A stretch of 64,000 nucleotides of DNA, from contig NZ_CP087999.1 of the NCBI RefSeq assembly GCF_021044625.1, forward strand, positions 4,733,001-4,797,000, in the 5' to 3' direction. Position 1 is the stretch's first letter, and every line of letters starts with the position of its first letter. Under the pieces are notes generated by a model. The model was not told where the DNA came from. It made no database searches and worked only from the letters and a program-made list of their open reading frames with translations. A program made the translations under genes and the position numbers. The stretch comes from Geomonas sp. RF6 (GTDB lineage Bacteria; Desulfobacterota; Desulfuromonadia; Geobacterales; Geobacteraceae). This document shows, in pieces, positions 1 through 9,529 of the stretch.

Positions 1-1598
1 GCATGCCGCATGACGCCGGTGCCGGGATCGTTCCGGAGTACCCGCGCCAGACGCCGGGCCGCACCTTCGGTGCCGTCCGCAACGATGACGAGTCCTGCAT
101 GCTGGCTGAAACCGATGCCGACTCCGCCGCCGTGGTGGAAACTGACCCAGGTCGCGCCGCTTGCGGTGTTGAGAAGGGCGTTCAGGATGGGCCAGTCCGA
201 AACAGCATCGGAGCCGTCCGCCATCCCTTCAGTCTCCCTGTTCGGGCTGGCGACGGAGCCGGAGTCGAGGTGATCCCTCCCGATGACGATCGGCCCCTTC
301 AGCTCCCCCTGCGCCACCATTTCGTTGAATGCGATCCCGAGCCGTGCCCGGTCCTTCAGCCCTACCCAGCAGATGCGCGCGGGGAGCCCCTGGAACTTGA
401 TGCGCCTGCGGGCGAGATCGAGCCAGTTGTGCAGCAACCGGTTCTCCGGAAGGAGCTCCTTTACCTTCTCGTCGGTGCGATAGATATCCTCCGGATCACC
501 GGACACCGCCACCCAGCGGAAGGGGCCGATCCCCTGGCAAAATAGCGGCCGGATGTAGGCGGGGACGAACCCGGGGAAGTCGAAGGCATCCTCGACACCC
601 TCTTCGAGAGCGATCTGCCGGATGTTGTTCCCGTAATCGAAGGTCTGTGCCCCTCCCCTTTGCAGCGCGAGCATGGCGCGAACATGGGTCGCAATGGATG
701 ATCTCGCAGCCTTCTCCACCGCCGCAGGATCGTCCCGTCGCATCACTCGCGCCTTTTCCAGCGACCACCCCGCCGGCAGATACCCGTTCAAGGGGTCGTG
801 CGCGCTCGTCTGGTCGGTGACCATATCGGGGAGGACGCCGCGCCTCGCCATCTCCGGAAGTATCTCCGCGCAGTTCCCGAGGAGACCTACGGAGAGCGCT
901 TCGCCGTCGCGCCGCGCCCTGTCGATCATCTCCAGCGCCTCTTCCAGATCGGTGACCTTCCGGTCGAGGTACCCCGTCGCAAGCCGCTTGTCGATCCGCT
1001 TCTCGTCGCACTCAACGGCAAGAAGAGAGTATCCCGCCATCGTTGCCGCCAGCGGCTGCGCCCCTCCCATCCCCCCGAGCCCGCCGGTGAGGACCCAGCG
1101 CCCCCTCGCCTCTCCTCCGAAATGCTTTTGCGCGGCAGCAGCAAAGGTCTCGTACGTCCCCTGCACGATCCCCTGCGACCCGATGTACACCCAGGAGCCG
1201 GCCGTCATCTGCCCGAACATCATGAGCCCCTTCCGGTCCAGCTCGTTGAAGTGCTCCCAGGTCGCCCAGCGAGGGACGAGGTTGGAGTTGGCGATGAGGA
1301 CGCGCGGCGCGTCGGGGTGCGTCTTGAAAACACCAACCGGCTTTCCGGACTGCACCAGGAGGGTCTCGTCATCCTCGAGCCGGCGCAGCACCTCCACGAT
1401 GCGGTCGTAGCACTCCCAGTTGCGCGCGGCCCGCCCGATACCGCCGTAGACCACCAGCTCTTCCGGGCGCTCGGCCACCTCCGGGTCGAGGTTATTCATG
1501 AGCATGCGCAGGCACGACTCGGTAAGCCAGCTTCTGGCACTCCTCTCACCCCCTCTGGGGGCCCTGATGTGGCGGGGGGGATCGAGCCGCTCCTTCAT
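1..1598 (-). CDS. hutU: urocanate hydratase (partial, C-terminus beyond window)
   Basis: Urocanate hydratase converts urocanate to 4-imidazolone-5-propionate, the second step of histidine breakdown, using tightly bound NAD+ in the cytoplasm. The minus-strand translation starts [16 protein letters not shown] and stays open for 532 codons to the window edge. It contains family blocks such as [46 protein letters not shown] and the late [12 protein letters not shown]. The family is about 550-570 residues, so only a short C-terminal tail is missing. The start ATG overlaps the hutG stop as ATGA, which indicates translational coupling. Family assignment is secure; the end of the gene cannot be seen. 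Confidence 0.95.
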   Translation of the reverse strand, partial: MKERLDPPRHIRAPRGGERSARSWLTESCLRMLMNNLDPEVAERPEELVVYGGIGRAARNWECYDRIVEVLRRLEDDETLLVQSGKPVGVFKTHPDAPRVLIANSNLVPRWATWEHFNELDRKGLMMFGQMTAGSWVYIGSQGIVQGTYETFAAAAQKHFGGEARGRWVLTGGLGGMGGAQPLAATMAGYSLLAVECDEKRIDKRLATGYLDRKVTDLEEALEMIDRARRDGEALSVGLLGNCAEILPEMARRGVLPDMVTDQTSAHDPLNGYLPAGWSLEKARVMRRDDPAAVEKAARSSIATHVRAMLALQRGGAQTFDYGNNIRQIALEEGVEDAFDFPGFVPAYIRPLFCQGIGPFRWVAVSGDPEDIYRTDEKVKELLPENRLLHNWLDLARRRIKFQGLPARICWVGLKDRARLGIAFNEMVAQGELKGPIVIGRDHLDSGSVASPNRETEGMADGSDAVSDWPILNALLNTASGATWVSFHHGGGVGIGFSQHAGLVIVADGTEGAARRLARVLRNDPGTGVMRH

Positions 1599-2596
1599 GG
1601 GATCTCTCCTTCCGTATCGGGTACGCTCTCTCCCGGCGAAGTGACGAAAGAGCGCGCCACCAGATAACAGAGCCTCGCCGCGACCTTTGCGGTGCGACCG
1701 TCGCCGTCAAATTCGGGGTTCATCTCCGCTATCTCCGCGACCGCGACCTTCCCCCCATCTTCACCTATAACCTGCAGGAGGTGTTCTACGACTTCCAGCG
1801 CTACGCCGCGCGGCGCAGGTGCGCTGACGCCGGGAGCCACGGAGGCCGGGAGGATGTCGAGATCGATGCTCAGGTGAATGAAGTCGCACCGGGCGAGGAA
1901 GTGCCGCACACGCCGCTCCGCTGCCGCCATGTTCCACGCCGCCAGCTCTTCGTCGAGGAGCCACTCCGCGCCGAGTGATCCTGCCCGGCGGAAAAGCGCG
2001 GCGGTGTTTCCCGGCTCGCTCACGCCGAGGCAAAGGTACCTGAAAGGAAGGTTCTCCTCTTCCTGTCTGCGTGCGATCTGCAGAAAGGGGGTGCCGGAAG
2101 TAGAACGCTCCGCGGCGCGCAGGTCAAAGTGTGAATCGAAGTTGATGACACCTATCTCGCCGCGCATCTTCCCAGCGAAGAGGCGGCTTTGCAAGCCGAG
2201 GAAGGTGCCGAGCGCCATCTCGTGCCCGCCGCCGATCAGGAGCGGGAAATGTTCCAACTCGAGAAGGGCCGCCACCCAGCGCGCCTGCTCCTCCTGTACC
2301 CCCTCGAGGTCGTCATTCACGCAGATGAGGTTCCCGGCGTCGTAGAGCGGCCTTTCCTGGTGCCAGGCGAAAGGCGCGAGGGCCTTGCGGACCGCATCCG
2401 GCCCGTTGCGCGCCCCCCCTCTTCCGAGGTTTCGTGTCACCCCGGCGTCGCTGCAGACCCCGAGCAGCGCAAGGCCGGGGGGAGCATGCCGCTCCCCCCG
2501 CGGGTCGAGAAGCCGGACCCGCTGATGCCACCGCTCCCCCCCTTCCTCGGCATCGACCCTCCCCTGCCAGAGGGAGATCTGCGTCTCTTCATGCAC
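1595..2596 (-). CDS. hutG: formimidoylglutamase (arginase family)
   Basis: 333 aa. It hydrolyses N-formimidoyl-glutamate to glutamate and formamide, the last step of the hutHUIG route. Arginase-fold metal ligands are visible: GGGHE (His125), DSHFD (Asp154, His156, Asp158) and SIDLD (Asp245, Asp247), which bind a binuclear Mn centre in this family. It sits between hutI (8-bp overlap upstream) and hutU (4-bp overlap downstream), so the three genes form one operon. Agmatinase and arginase share the fold; the hut context decides for HutG. Confidence 0.9.
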   Translation of the reverse strand: MHEETQISLWQGRVDAEEGGERWHQRVRLLDPRGERHAPPGLALLGVCSDAGVTRNLGRGGARNGPDAVRKALAPFAWHQERPLYDAGNLICVNDDLEGVQEEQARWVAALLELEHFPLLIGGGHEMALGTFLGLQSRLFAGKMRGEIGVINFDSHFDLRAAERSTSGTPFLQIARRQEEENLPFRYLCLGVSEPGNTAALFRRAGSLGAEWLLDEELAAWNMAAAERRVRHFLARCDFIHLSIDLDILPASVAPGVSAPAPRGVALEVVEHLLQVIGEDGGKVAVAEIAEMNPEFDGDGRTAKVAARLCYLVARSFVTSPGESVPDTEGEIP

Positions 2597-3827
2597 GGGT
2601 CACTACCCCCTTAAGGACGCGCTGGAGAGGGGCGGAGAGCCCCACCTCGGAGGGGAGTTGCGCCGGGTCTTCCAGATCCCACACGAGGAAGTCCGCCTCT
2701 TTCCCGACGGTCAGCGTTCCGAGCCGGTCCCCCCACCCGAGAGCTCGTGCGGCATTGCGGGTGACGCCGGCAAGCGCCTCCTCGGGGGTGAGCCCCCAGA
2801 GGAGGCAGGCGAGGTTCATGATGAGGCGGATCGAGGCGAAGGGAGAGGAGCCGGGATTGAGATCTGTGGAAAGGGCCATCGGTACGCGGTACTCTCGGAA
2901 GAGCGCGACCGGCGGCATCCTCGTCTCTTTCAGGAAATAATAGGCGCCGGGGAGAAGGGTGGCGACGGTGCCGGCCTGCTGCAGCGCGCGCACCCCTTCT
3001 TCCTCGAGTTGCTCCAGGTGGTCGGCGGACCATGCACCGTAGGCGGCGGCAAGGGCGGCGGCGCCGGTATCGGAGAGCTGCTCTGCGTGTATCTTGAGAC
3101 CGAGCCCGTAGTCGCGCGCGGCCAGGAAAAGGCGTTCCGCCTGCATGGCGGTGAAGGCGATTTTCTCGCAAAAGACGTCGACGGCGTCGGCGAGCTTCTG
3201 TATGGACACCCGCGGGATCAGCTCGGTGCAGATGAGGTCGACGTAGGCGTCGGACTTGCCGAGATATTCCGGGGGAACTGCGTGGGCGGCGAGGAGTGTG
3301 GCACTGATCCGCACAGGATGTTCCTCGCGCAGACGCTGCACCACCCGCAGCATCTTCAGCTCGTCATAGACGTTAAGCCCGTACCCCGACTTGATCTCCA
3401 CCATGGTGCACCCCTCGGCGATGAGGGACAAGAGGCGGGGGCGCGCCTTCAGGAAAAGCTCTTCCTCGCTGGAGGCCCGGGTGGCCTGCATCGTGGAGCG
3501 GATCCCCCCGCCGGTGCGGGAGATCTGCTCGTAGCTCATCCCCTGCAGCCTCTTCACGAAGTCGCCGGCGCGGTTTCCTCCGTACACAAGATGGGTATGG
3601 CAATCGATGAAACCGGGGGTAATCAGGGCGCCGCGGCAATCGGTAACCTCCTTGTCGAAGCCGGAGAGATCAAGCCCCTCCATCGGGGCGATGACAGCGA
3701 TAAGGCCGTCGCTGACGCCGAGGGCGTAGTGCTCCAGCATGGCATAGCCGGCACCGGTTGCCGGGTCAAGGGTTACGAGGCGCGCGTTGGTCCAAAGACG
3801 GTCACAGTTGCTTATTTCCTGATCCAT
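2589..3827 (-). CDS. hutI: imidazolonepropionase
   Basis: 412 aa. Amidohydrolase-fold enzyme that opens 4-imidazolone-5-propionate to N-formimidoyl-glutamate. The metal-binding HxH lies in IDCHTHLVYGG (His77, His79), followed by the substrate-binding GGNR and, further on, HAEQLSD and ALSTDLNPGSS, all typical of HutI. First gene of the visible hut operon. The start ATG at 3827 gives normal family length. No hutH (histidine ammonia-lyase) is visible upstream; it must lie beyond hutU or elsewhere. Confidence 0.93.
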   Translation of the reverse strand: MDQEISNCDRLWTNARLVTLDPATGAGYAMLEHYALGVSDGLIAVIAPMEGLDLSGFDKEVTDCRGALITPGFIDCHTHLVYGGNRAGDFVKRLQGMSYEQISRTGGGIRSTMQATRASSEEELFLKARPRLLSLIAEGCTMVEIKSGYGLNVYDELKMLRVVQRLREEHPVRISATLLAAHAVPPEYLGKSDAYVDLICTELIPRVSIQKLADAVDVFCEKIAFTAMQAERLFLAARDYGLGLKIHAEQLSDTGAAALAAAYGAWSADHLEQLEEEGVRALQQAGTVATLLPGAYYFLKETRMPPVALFREYRVPMALSTDLNPGSSPFASIRLIMNLACLLWGLTPEEALAGVTRNAARALGWGDRLGTLTVGKEADFLVWDLEDPAQLPSEVGLSAPLQRVLKGVVTRA

Positions 3828-3992
3828 GGCTCACCTGCAAAGGGAATTGGTGGATATTGATATCGTACACCATGGTGAGAATTCGCGTCACCTGCATCGG
3901 GAATAATTTCGGGGAGATCCGATAGGGGAGCGGTTATGGTGGGGGGAGCGGTGAGGGGCGTTGCGGGGAGGAATTTCTTCAGCTCAGACTGA

Positions 3993-4020
3993 GAAAGGCG
4001 TTGCATGCGCAACGCCTTTC
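3993..4020 (-). terminator. perfect hairpin downstream of the PEP-CTERM gene
   Basis: GAAAGGCGTTGC-ATGC-GCAACGCCTTTC: 12-bp arms with a 4-nt loop, 30 bp past the stop of the 4050-4724 gene. There is no long T tract, so it could be a weak or bidirectional terminator or an mRNA-end stabilising stem. The rest of 3828-4049 shows no coding potential. Confidence 0.5.
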
Positions 4021-4049
4021 GTGGTGCAACGACACTCGCAGCAAGTGCA

Positions 4050-4724
4050 TCACGTCCTTCTGTAAGCACGCCGCTTTCCATAGACGGCGAGGCTGAAGAA
4101 TGCGGCCCCGAAGAGCACGAATGTGCCAGGTTCGGGGACCGGAGTGACGGCGTAATCGAAGGAGCTGACGTTGACGATAGACCACGGATGGGTGAGAATG
4201 GCGCACAACTGCAGCATGTCATCCCCGGTGGGCTCGTAGTAGAACGCGTCGTTGCCGGAGAAACCCAACCCCGACGAGGTGTTGAAGTTCAGGGTGCTGA
4301 CATCGATCCCGTTGACCATGGTCATGAAAGTTGCACTGTCCCCGTGGCCGCCGAAGGCCCCGCCGACCGACACCCGCGCGCCCGGCCCGCTCCACGGGGT
4401 GGTAATGAAGTCGGTCAGCATGACCGTCAAGGTGCCCGCCCCAAAGAAGGTCGAGTCGAGGGAGTTGAGGTGCATGTACGGTGTGCCGCCACTAGCGGTG
4501 GAAATGCCGATGTCGACCGTCAGGAACCACTCGTAAAAGGGACCTGCAAAAGCCACGATCCCGGCGATCGGGCTGCTGTCGTGGGGACCGTTGTCCTCGA
4601 TCGTCATGACGTGGGTGCCGTCGTCCAGAGACAGGGTCGGCCCGATCGGTGTTGCAGAAACTGACGCTGCAGCTAATAGGATGGTGAGACCTGTTGCTAC
4701 CGCAAGAATCAATCCTTTCTTCAT
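4050..4724 (-). CDS. PEP-CTERM sorting domain protein
   Basis: 224 aa exported protein of unknown function. It has a Sec signal peptide (MKKGLILAVATGLTILLAAA, cut near VSA). The C-terminus has the tripartite sorting tag VPEPGTFVLFGAAFFSLAVY followed by GKRRAYRRT, meaning a PEP motif, a hydrophobic helix and a basic tail, which exosortase/archaeosortase systems recognise. The middle is Gly/Thr/Ser-rich, typical of surface or exopolysaccharide-associated proteins. The ribosome site AGGAGG sits 7 nt before the ATG. No exosortase gene lies in this window, so the sorting enzyme must be elsewhere. Confidence 0.85.
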   Translation of the reverse strand: MKKGLILAVATGLTILLAAASVSATPIGPTLSLDDGTHVMTIEDNGPHDSSPIAGIVAFAGPFYEWFLTVDIGISTASGGTPYMHLNSLDSTFFGAGTLTVMLTDFITTPWSGPGARVSVGGAFGGHGDSATFMTMVNGIDVSTLNFNTSSGLGFSGNDAFYYEPTGDDMLQLCAILTHPWSIVNVSSFDYAVTPVPEPGTFVLFGAAFFSLAVYGKRRAYRRT

Positions 4725-4733
4725 GGCTTCCTC

Positions 4734-5078
4734 CTACGTTGTTTTACAGAAACCAAGCTTCGAGAACGCGTCCTTTATCACCTCCCTTTCGTGGATTTGC
4801 ATCTCCTGCCTTGCTACCTGCTTCCGTGCATCACCTCCTCGAACTGTGGATTTGACCTCGTCCTGGTGCATCAGACGTGCGAGGTTGCCGCATAGGGAGA
4901 TCTCCTTTACGGCTTCAGGGTCACATTGTGAAAGGAGCTGCGACAGCGTCGTTCCTTCAGCAGTCGCAAGACCGGTACCATGACACGGCGAAGCAGCTTG
5001 GGAATTTTTAATGGCAAATCGGATACTTCCCGCTCCGGTGTCATTCAACGCCGGTCGGCTCCTGTGCAAGGAATGCAC
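4734..5078 (-). CDS. possible small hypothetical protein (low confidence)
   Basis: Open frame of up to 114 codons whose stop lies 10 bp before the PEP-CTERM start. The C-terminal 75 residues look protein-like (SQCDPEAVKEISLCGNLARL, HEREVIKDAFSKLGF), while the first 35 do not. No convincing ribosome site was found for any start; MHQDEV at about 4865 is an internal alternative. No family recognised. It could be a remnant or a non-coding leader of the PEP-CTERM gene. Apart from this and the 5141-5178 hairpin, the 4725-5210 gap shows nothing. Confidence 0.25.
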   Translation of the reverse strand: MHSLHRSRPALNDTGAGSIRFAIKNSQAASPCHGTGLATAEGTTLSQLLSQCDPEAVKEISLCGNLARLMHQDEVKSTVRGGDARKQVARQEMQIHEREVIKDAFSKLGFCKTT

Positions 5079-5140
5079 AAAGGTTCAAAGAGAGGGCGAT
5101 TTGGAAGAGGCTTCTCCCTTGAAAGGGCATGCCATAACGC

Positions 5141-5178
5141 GAAAGGGCACGGCTCCCTCCGGGTGACCGTGCCCTTTC
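5141..5178 (-). terminator. hairpin after the beta-helix gene
   Basis: GAAAGGGCACGG ... CCGTGCCCTTTC: 12-bp perfect arms around a 14-nt loop, 33 bp beyond the stop of the 5211-8072 gene. The T-run is short, so efficiency is uncertain. Confidence 0.6.
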
Positions 5179-5210
5179 CTGCGCCGTTGCTGATCCGTTA
5201 ACAGCTCCTC

Positions 5211-8072
5211 TTACTTCATGCTGAAACTCCCGAAGGTGACCGCGCCGGTGGTGACGGAGAGGCTGCCGCTGACGGTGGTAATCCCCGTCTTGCTGGTGAA
5301 CCCGGCATCATAGCCGCCGAACACGGAGACGCTGATGTTCTTGTCGAAAGTGAGGTTCTCCGTGAGACTCAGGTTGCGCACCAGTATCGTCCCGTCCTCA
5401 GACAGCGACTGGTAGGCCGCGCTGATCGAGGGGTAGCAGACGGAATTGGTAAGGGCTACGCAGCTCGGGATGGTGCCGCTCTCCCTGACGCTGAAGGTGT
5501 GGGTCCCCCCGTTGTAGCCGCCATTGTAGGTGAAGGAGATCTTTCCTTCCGCGTCCGAGAGGCAGATACCGGCGGAGCACCCCGCTCCCCCGATGCCGAG
5601 GCCGGTTACCGTGTCGACCGCGACCGCATAGTACCTGCTCGGCTGCAGATCACCGACCGTGTGGGCGGTCTGGAGGTACCCGATGGTGGAACTCGATTCC
5701 CGCCAGCTCTTTTCAAAGACACCGCTCGTTTCCCAGGCGTTGATGACGAGATTCATCCACTCGTCGTACTTGCCGGAGGTAAAGCCGCCGCTCGGCGCGA
5801 TGACGAGGTGTGCCGCGGTCCCGGCAGGGGGAAGCGTGTTGCGGAACTTCCCGTCGCTGTAGATCCGCACGTTGGAAGCGGTGTCGGGCGCATCGAACCC
5901 CATGGTGTAGGGGGGCTGGAATTCGAAGGCCCCGAGATCGGGGGTGCCGTAGATGGGGTTCCCGAGGATGTCGGTGCTGATCCCTGAAATGGCGACCCCT
6001 GCGTCGATGGAGGGGGAATCCCACCTGAGCGTGTAGTCGTCGGTGAACTCCCCGTTGAACCTCGGGTTGACGGAGCTCCCCTGCGCCTCGAAGCCGAGGC
6101 TCCTGAAGGCGGGGAAGGTGTAGGAGGCGCCGTTGTAGTAGAGATAGGCGGTACGACCGCGGTCAAAGGAGTTGTTGAAGTCGCTGCTGTTCCCCGAGCC
6201 GTTGATGCGGTACTCCGAGTTTCCCGATGCGGTCACGCTGTCGGTGTAGAAGTTGTTGTCACGGATGTCGCTGTCCACCGCCTCGAGCTGGACACCCGGG
6301 CCGAACCCGCCGTCGACGCCGTTGTAGGCGAAGGTGTTGCCGTAGACCTTTATCCCGCTGTGTTCCTGGCCGGTGAAGTTCTTGTGGATGTACCCCCCCG
6401 CTCCGTAGTTGCGGTAGAAGAGGTTGTGGGCGATGGTGGCGTTCTTCGCGCCGCCGACGGTATAGTTCTGCATGTACAGGCCGTGCGTGCCGTTTCTATA
6501 CGACCGGTTGCCGGTGACCTTCAGGTTGCTGTAGGTATAGTTCGCCGCGGCCTTGAAATCGATCCCGTTGTGAATGTTGTTGAAGATCGTGTTGTTCTCG
6601 ATGGTGATGTTGGAGGAGGGGCCGTAGTAGCAGTCGACCGAGACGCCGTTCCAGGAGGAGTCGCGGAATATGGAGTCGTGGACGTAGACGTCGTTGACCG
6701 TCTGCCCCTGCACCGTGGAGAGGTTCGTTCCCTGGCATCCGTTGTGGTGGGCGACGATGTCGTTGATCTCTATCCCGGTCAGCTTCATGAAGAGGAGCGA
6801 CTCGCGGTCCGAGTTCTTCAGCTCCAGCCCTTCGAACTTGGTGTAATTCTTCCCGCTGACGAGGATGCTGTTGGCACGGGTGCTCGCTTCGTAGAGATTG
6901 GAATCGGGAAGGACCGGGGTGGAGGGGATGACGTAGAGGAGCCAGTTCTTGGTGTCGATCGTCCAGGTGCCCGCCTGCATACGCGCGGCGGTGGTGGCAA
7001 GGTCCGTGCTCCAGGCCACTTTTTTGAGGGCGCTCCTGTTTTCAAAGAGGGTGCTGGAGTCGAAGAAGGCATACCCCTGGTAGATGTCGCTCCCGTCGGA
7101 GCCGGAGACTCCGGTGGCGTTCCATCCCCCGCTCTCCGACCCGTTGATGTCGCAGTTGGCGAACTTCACGTCGTCGATCCCCAGCCGCATGCTCAACCCA
7201 GCAGGGGCATAGTAGGTGTTCCCCATGCTGACTTTCTTCAGCGTCTTCGTATCGCTGTCGATGCCGGAGAGATTGAAGATCAGCGCTCCGTTTATCCACA
7301 CCTGCACCGCGCCGTCGTTGGCACCCGCTGCGCTGGCGGCTTTCACATGGACCTTCACGTCATACCAGATCCCGTCCTGGACGCTCGGGGCCGCCGGCAC
7401 ATAGTAGTCAAAGCCGCCGTCCCTCTCCACCCTGACCCGCCAGACCGGCGCGCCGTTGGCGTTGATCAGCCCGACGTAGGCGCCGTCGATGACACCGCTT
7501 CCTACGACCGCCTGGTCCTTCGTCCAGGTGTACCCCTTGATGAGGCTGAAGCGGTACATGAGCCACCCCTCCTTCATGGCAGGGACGTCTCTGGTCAGGT
7601 AGTCGCCGTAGTTGTTGTCGACGCCGTCCAGGACCGCCTCCAGGTGGTCGTTCGTGGCTTGAACGGTGCCGCGCCCTGCCGCCCACCCCCTGACCGCATT
7701 GCCGGTGAAGGTGTCGTTTATGATGTAGGGGATGCCGTTGACGATATTGGAGCCGCTGATGACAGGTCTTGAGCCTGTGCCGTAGGTGCCGAAGGTGATG
7801 ACGCTTCCGAGCGCCCCCGATGACGGCGGGGTCAGCTGCTCCCGCCACATCTCTCCGCGCTTGAAGAGGATGCTGTCGCCAGGGGCAAAAGAACTCCCGT
7901 TGACCCTGGAGATCGTCTTCCACGGCGTGCTGGCGGACATGCCATCGTAGGAATCGTTTCCGTTCGTTGCGTCGACGTAGTACACCGCCGCCTGCACTGC
8001 CGTGGCCATGCTGATTACTACCAGAATGGCAAGAATGACTGCCTTGACTGCTCTCACATCGAAAGATCGCAT
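5211..8072 (-). CDS. secreted right-handed parallel beta-helix repeat protein
   Basis: 953 aa. N-terminal signal peptide (VKAVILAILVVISMATAVQA) is followed by YYVDATNGNDSYDGMSAS, the classic opening of DUF1565/pectate-lyase-like beta-helix proteins. A segment around residues 120-310 resembles a jelly-roll/LamG-type insert. Residues about 400-660 carry PbH1-type repeats rich in N-T-I-x-N-N (for example SNITIENNTIFNNIHNGIDF). The C-terminus ends in a repeated VSG/TTGAVTFGSFSMK beta motif. Likely an extracellular polysaccharide-binding or -degrading protein; substrate unknown. It stands alone between two hairpins. Confidence 0.8.
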   Translation of the reverse strand: MRSFDVRAVKAVILAILVVISMATAVQAAVYYVDATNGNDSYDGMSASTPWKTISRVNGSSFAPGDSILFKRGEMWREQLTPPSSGALGSVITFGTYGTGSRPVISGSNIVNGIPYIINDTFTGNAVRGWAAGRGTVQATNDHLEAVLDGVDNNYGDYLTRDVPAMKEGWLMYRFSLIKGYTWTKDQAVVGSGVIDGAYVGLINANGAPVWRVRVERDGGFDYYVPAAPSVQDGIWYDVKVHVKAASAAGANDGAVQVWINGALIFNLSGIDSDTKTLKKVSMGNTYYAPAGLSMRLGIDDVKFANCDINGSESGGWNATGVSGSDGSDIYQGYAFFDSSTLFENRSALKKVAWSTDLATTAARMQAGTWTIDTKNWLLYVIPSTPVLPDSNLYEASTRANSILVSGKNYTKFEGLELKNSDRESLLFMKLTGIEINDIVAHHNGCQGTNLSTVQGQTVNDVYVHDSIFRDSSWNGVSVDCYYGPSSNITIENNTIFNNIHNGIDFKAAANYTYSNLKVTGNRSYRNGTHGLYMQNYTVGGAKNATIAHNLFYRNYGAGGYIHKNFTGQEHSGIKVYGNTFAYNGVDGGFGPGVQLEAVDSDIRDNNFYTDSVTASGNSEYRINGSGNSSDFNNSFDRGRTAYLYYNGASYTFPAFRSLGFEAQGSSVNPRFNGEFTDDYTLRWDSPSIDAGVAISGISTDILGNPIYGTPDLGAFEFQPPYTMGFDAPDTASNVRIYSDGKFRNTLPPAGTAAHLVIAPSGGFTSGKYDEWMNLVINAWETSGVFEKSWRESSSTIGYLQTAHTVGDLQPSRYYAVAVDTVTGLGIGGAGCSAGICLSDAEGKISFTYNGGYNGGTHTFSVRESGTIPSCVALTNSVCYPSISAAYQSLSEDGTILVRNLSLTENLTFDKNISVSVFGGYDAGFTSKTGITTVSGSLSVTTGAVTFGSFSMK

Positions 8073-8100
8073 ACCTTCCTCACCTTTTACCTTTATGTTT

Positions 8101-8160
8101 GCAGCGCTAGATCGCTGCCAGAGAGCAGCATCTGGTTTCTCCTCACCATCGCCTCGATGG
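8101..8160 (-). other. structured 5' leader: three small stem-loops
   Basis: Just upstream of the beta-helix gene start (8072) lie three consecutive short inverted repeats: GCAGCG/CGCTGC (8101-8118), CCAGA/TCTGG (about 8118-8135) and CCATCG/CGATGG (8146-8160). They would lie in the 5' untranslated RNA. No known riboswitch consensus was recognised. The rest of the 8073-8375 gap holds only the terminator at 8317-8356. Confidence 0.35.
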
Positions 8161-8316
8161 AAACGGCCCCAGCCTTTAAAAAAGTAAGCATTTTAGATAG
8201 TTATTGATGGCGAAGAATTAAGGAGAGGGAAAAAAGGTAGGGAGGGAGGGATGGGTTTGCATACTAGCACGCGTGTCAAGCACAAGCGAGGGTTTGCGGC
8301 GATAGTCAAGGAGGAA

Positions 8317-8356
8317 AGTGCCCCCTTAGTGACACCGCTCACACTTCGGGGGCACT
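8317..8356 (-). terminator. hairpin after the C1-peptidase gene
   Basis: AGTGCCCCC ... GGGGGCACT, 9-bp arms with a 22-nt loop, 20 bp past the peptidase stop at 8376. Confidence 0.55.
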
Positions 8357-8375
8357 ACCTGCTGAATCGTCAGCG

Positions 8376-9268
8376 TCAGGTCGGGAGGCCGAACTGCCCT
8401 GTCTCCACCCACTCCCCCTTGATCATGGACCAGCAGTCGATGGCAAGCCCTCTGAGGACGTAGTCGTACGGCAGCCATCCATATCCGGCGGAGCCCCAAC
8501 CGGTCCCCCAGGAATTCCGTATCAGGAGCGCGCCTGTGGTCTCCACCCCCCCCTTCAGGGTGTTCTTGATCTTCATGTTATCGTCGAAGCCGACAACGGC
8601 GATGGCATGGCCGCCGAGTACCTTCTCCGTCGCCACCGGGAAGGGGATCTTTCCTGTGGCGCTCCCCTGCGAGATCGAGTCGTAGACGGTGAAGCCGATG
8701 ATGGAGACAAAGCCGGAGGCGAGGTACTTCTTGATGTTGTTCAAAAAGCTCGTGGGGCTCGTTCCCGGCGGGTCGAGCCGGAAGTACTGCACTGCCTGGA
8801 AGTTCTGGGCAAAGGCGTAGCAAAAAGCGCTCGGCTCCTTGTCAAAGTCCGGCACGGAGTACGGATAGTACTTTTCAGGGGGAGAGCCGAAGAGGGTCAG
8901 CGCCCCCATGGTGGCGCGCAGGAAGGCGCCGGTGTCGCCGGTCCACCCCAGGAGGTTGCGGGTGACCTTGTAGATAAAGAGACGGGAGCAGTCTATGTAT
9001 TTCCCCTGTGCTCGCTGCTCGAAGTATTCATACATCCCCGCCGCCGCGTTCGCGGTGCAGGAGCCGAGGGTCAGCTGGTTCTCCACCGGGGAGCACCACT
9101 CCCTCAGGTCGATCGACCCCTTCTCCAGCGCCGCATGCTCGGCTCCCCCCTCCCCGCCCCCTTCTCCTTCGCCTGTTGCATGATCCCCCTGATGGCAGGG
9201 TGGTCGGGGGTGTAGTCCCTGATGTCTGGGTGATCCGGAATCCAGCCCATTCCCACAATCTGTGTCAT
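8376..9268 (-). pseudogene. papain-like C1A peptidase, interrupted by a one-base frameshift
   Basis: The reading frame begins at ATG 9268 (ribosome site AGGAGG) with MTQIVGMGWIPDHPDIRDYT, the usual N-terminus of bacterial C1A peptidases. That frame then runs into a stop at 9104. The body of the enzyme continues in another frame from about 9165 leftward: SIDLREWCSPVENQLTLGSC (oxyanion Gln and nucleophile Cys), GGHAIAVVGFDD (His) and LIRNSWGTGWG (Asn). The two frames are joined if one G is restored in the G-rich tract 9145-9165 (a G6 run lies at 9145-9150). All catalytic residues are intact, so this is a fresh mutation, a slippage switch or a sequencing error. No signal peptide is evident. Confidence 0.8.
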
Positions 9269-9529
9269 GGTCTCCTCCTGCTGTTTTTGTAGTTGCGGCT
9301 CGCGGGGCCGCATTCCCAAAGAAGAGGTCCGGGAGGGATGAAGATCGGTAGCAGCCGGATGGTCTGCACGTCTTAGATAATAGAGACTGGGGAGGAAGAG
9401 GCAACTCGCCCTCTTTGATTGAGAGCGGGGGCGCAGCGCGGTGGAAAACGCGCCTCAAGAAGGGGCGGAAAGTTCCGATACGGAGAAGGCGCCCGGGATA
9501 AAAGAGGCGCAGACAAGGACGGTTAAAGA

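Noticed and set aside
6360-7772. 470-codon plus-strand frame opposite the beta-helix gene
   Set aside because: Val/Asp/Gly-rich antisense shadow with no domain.
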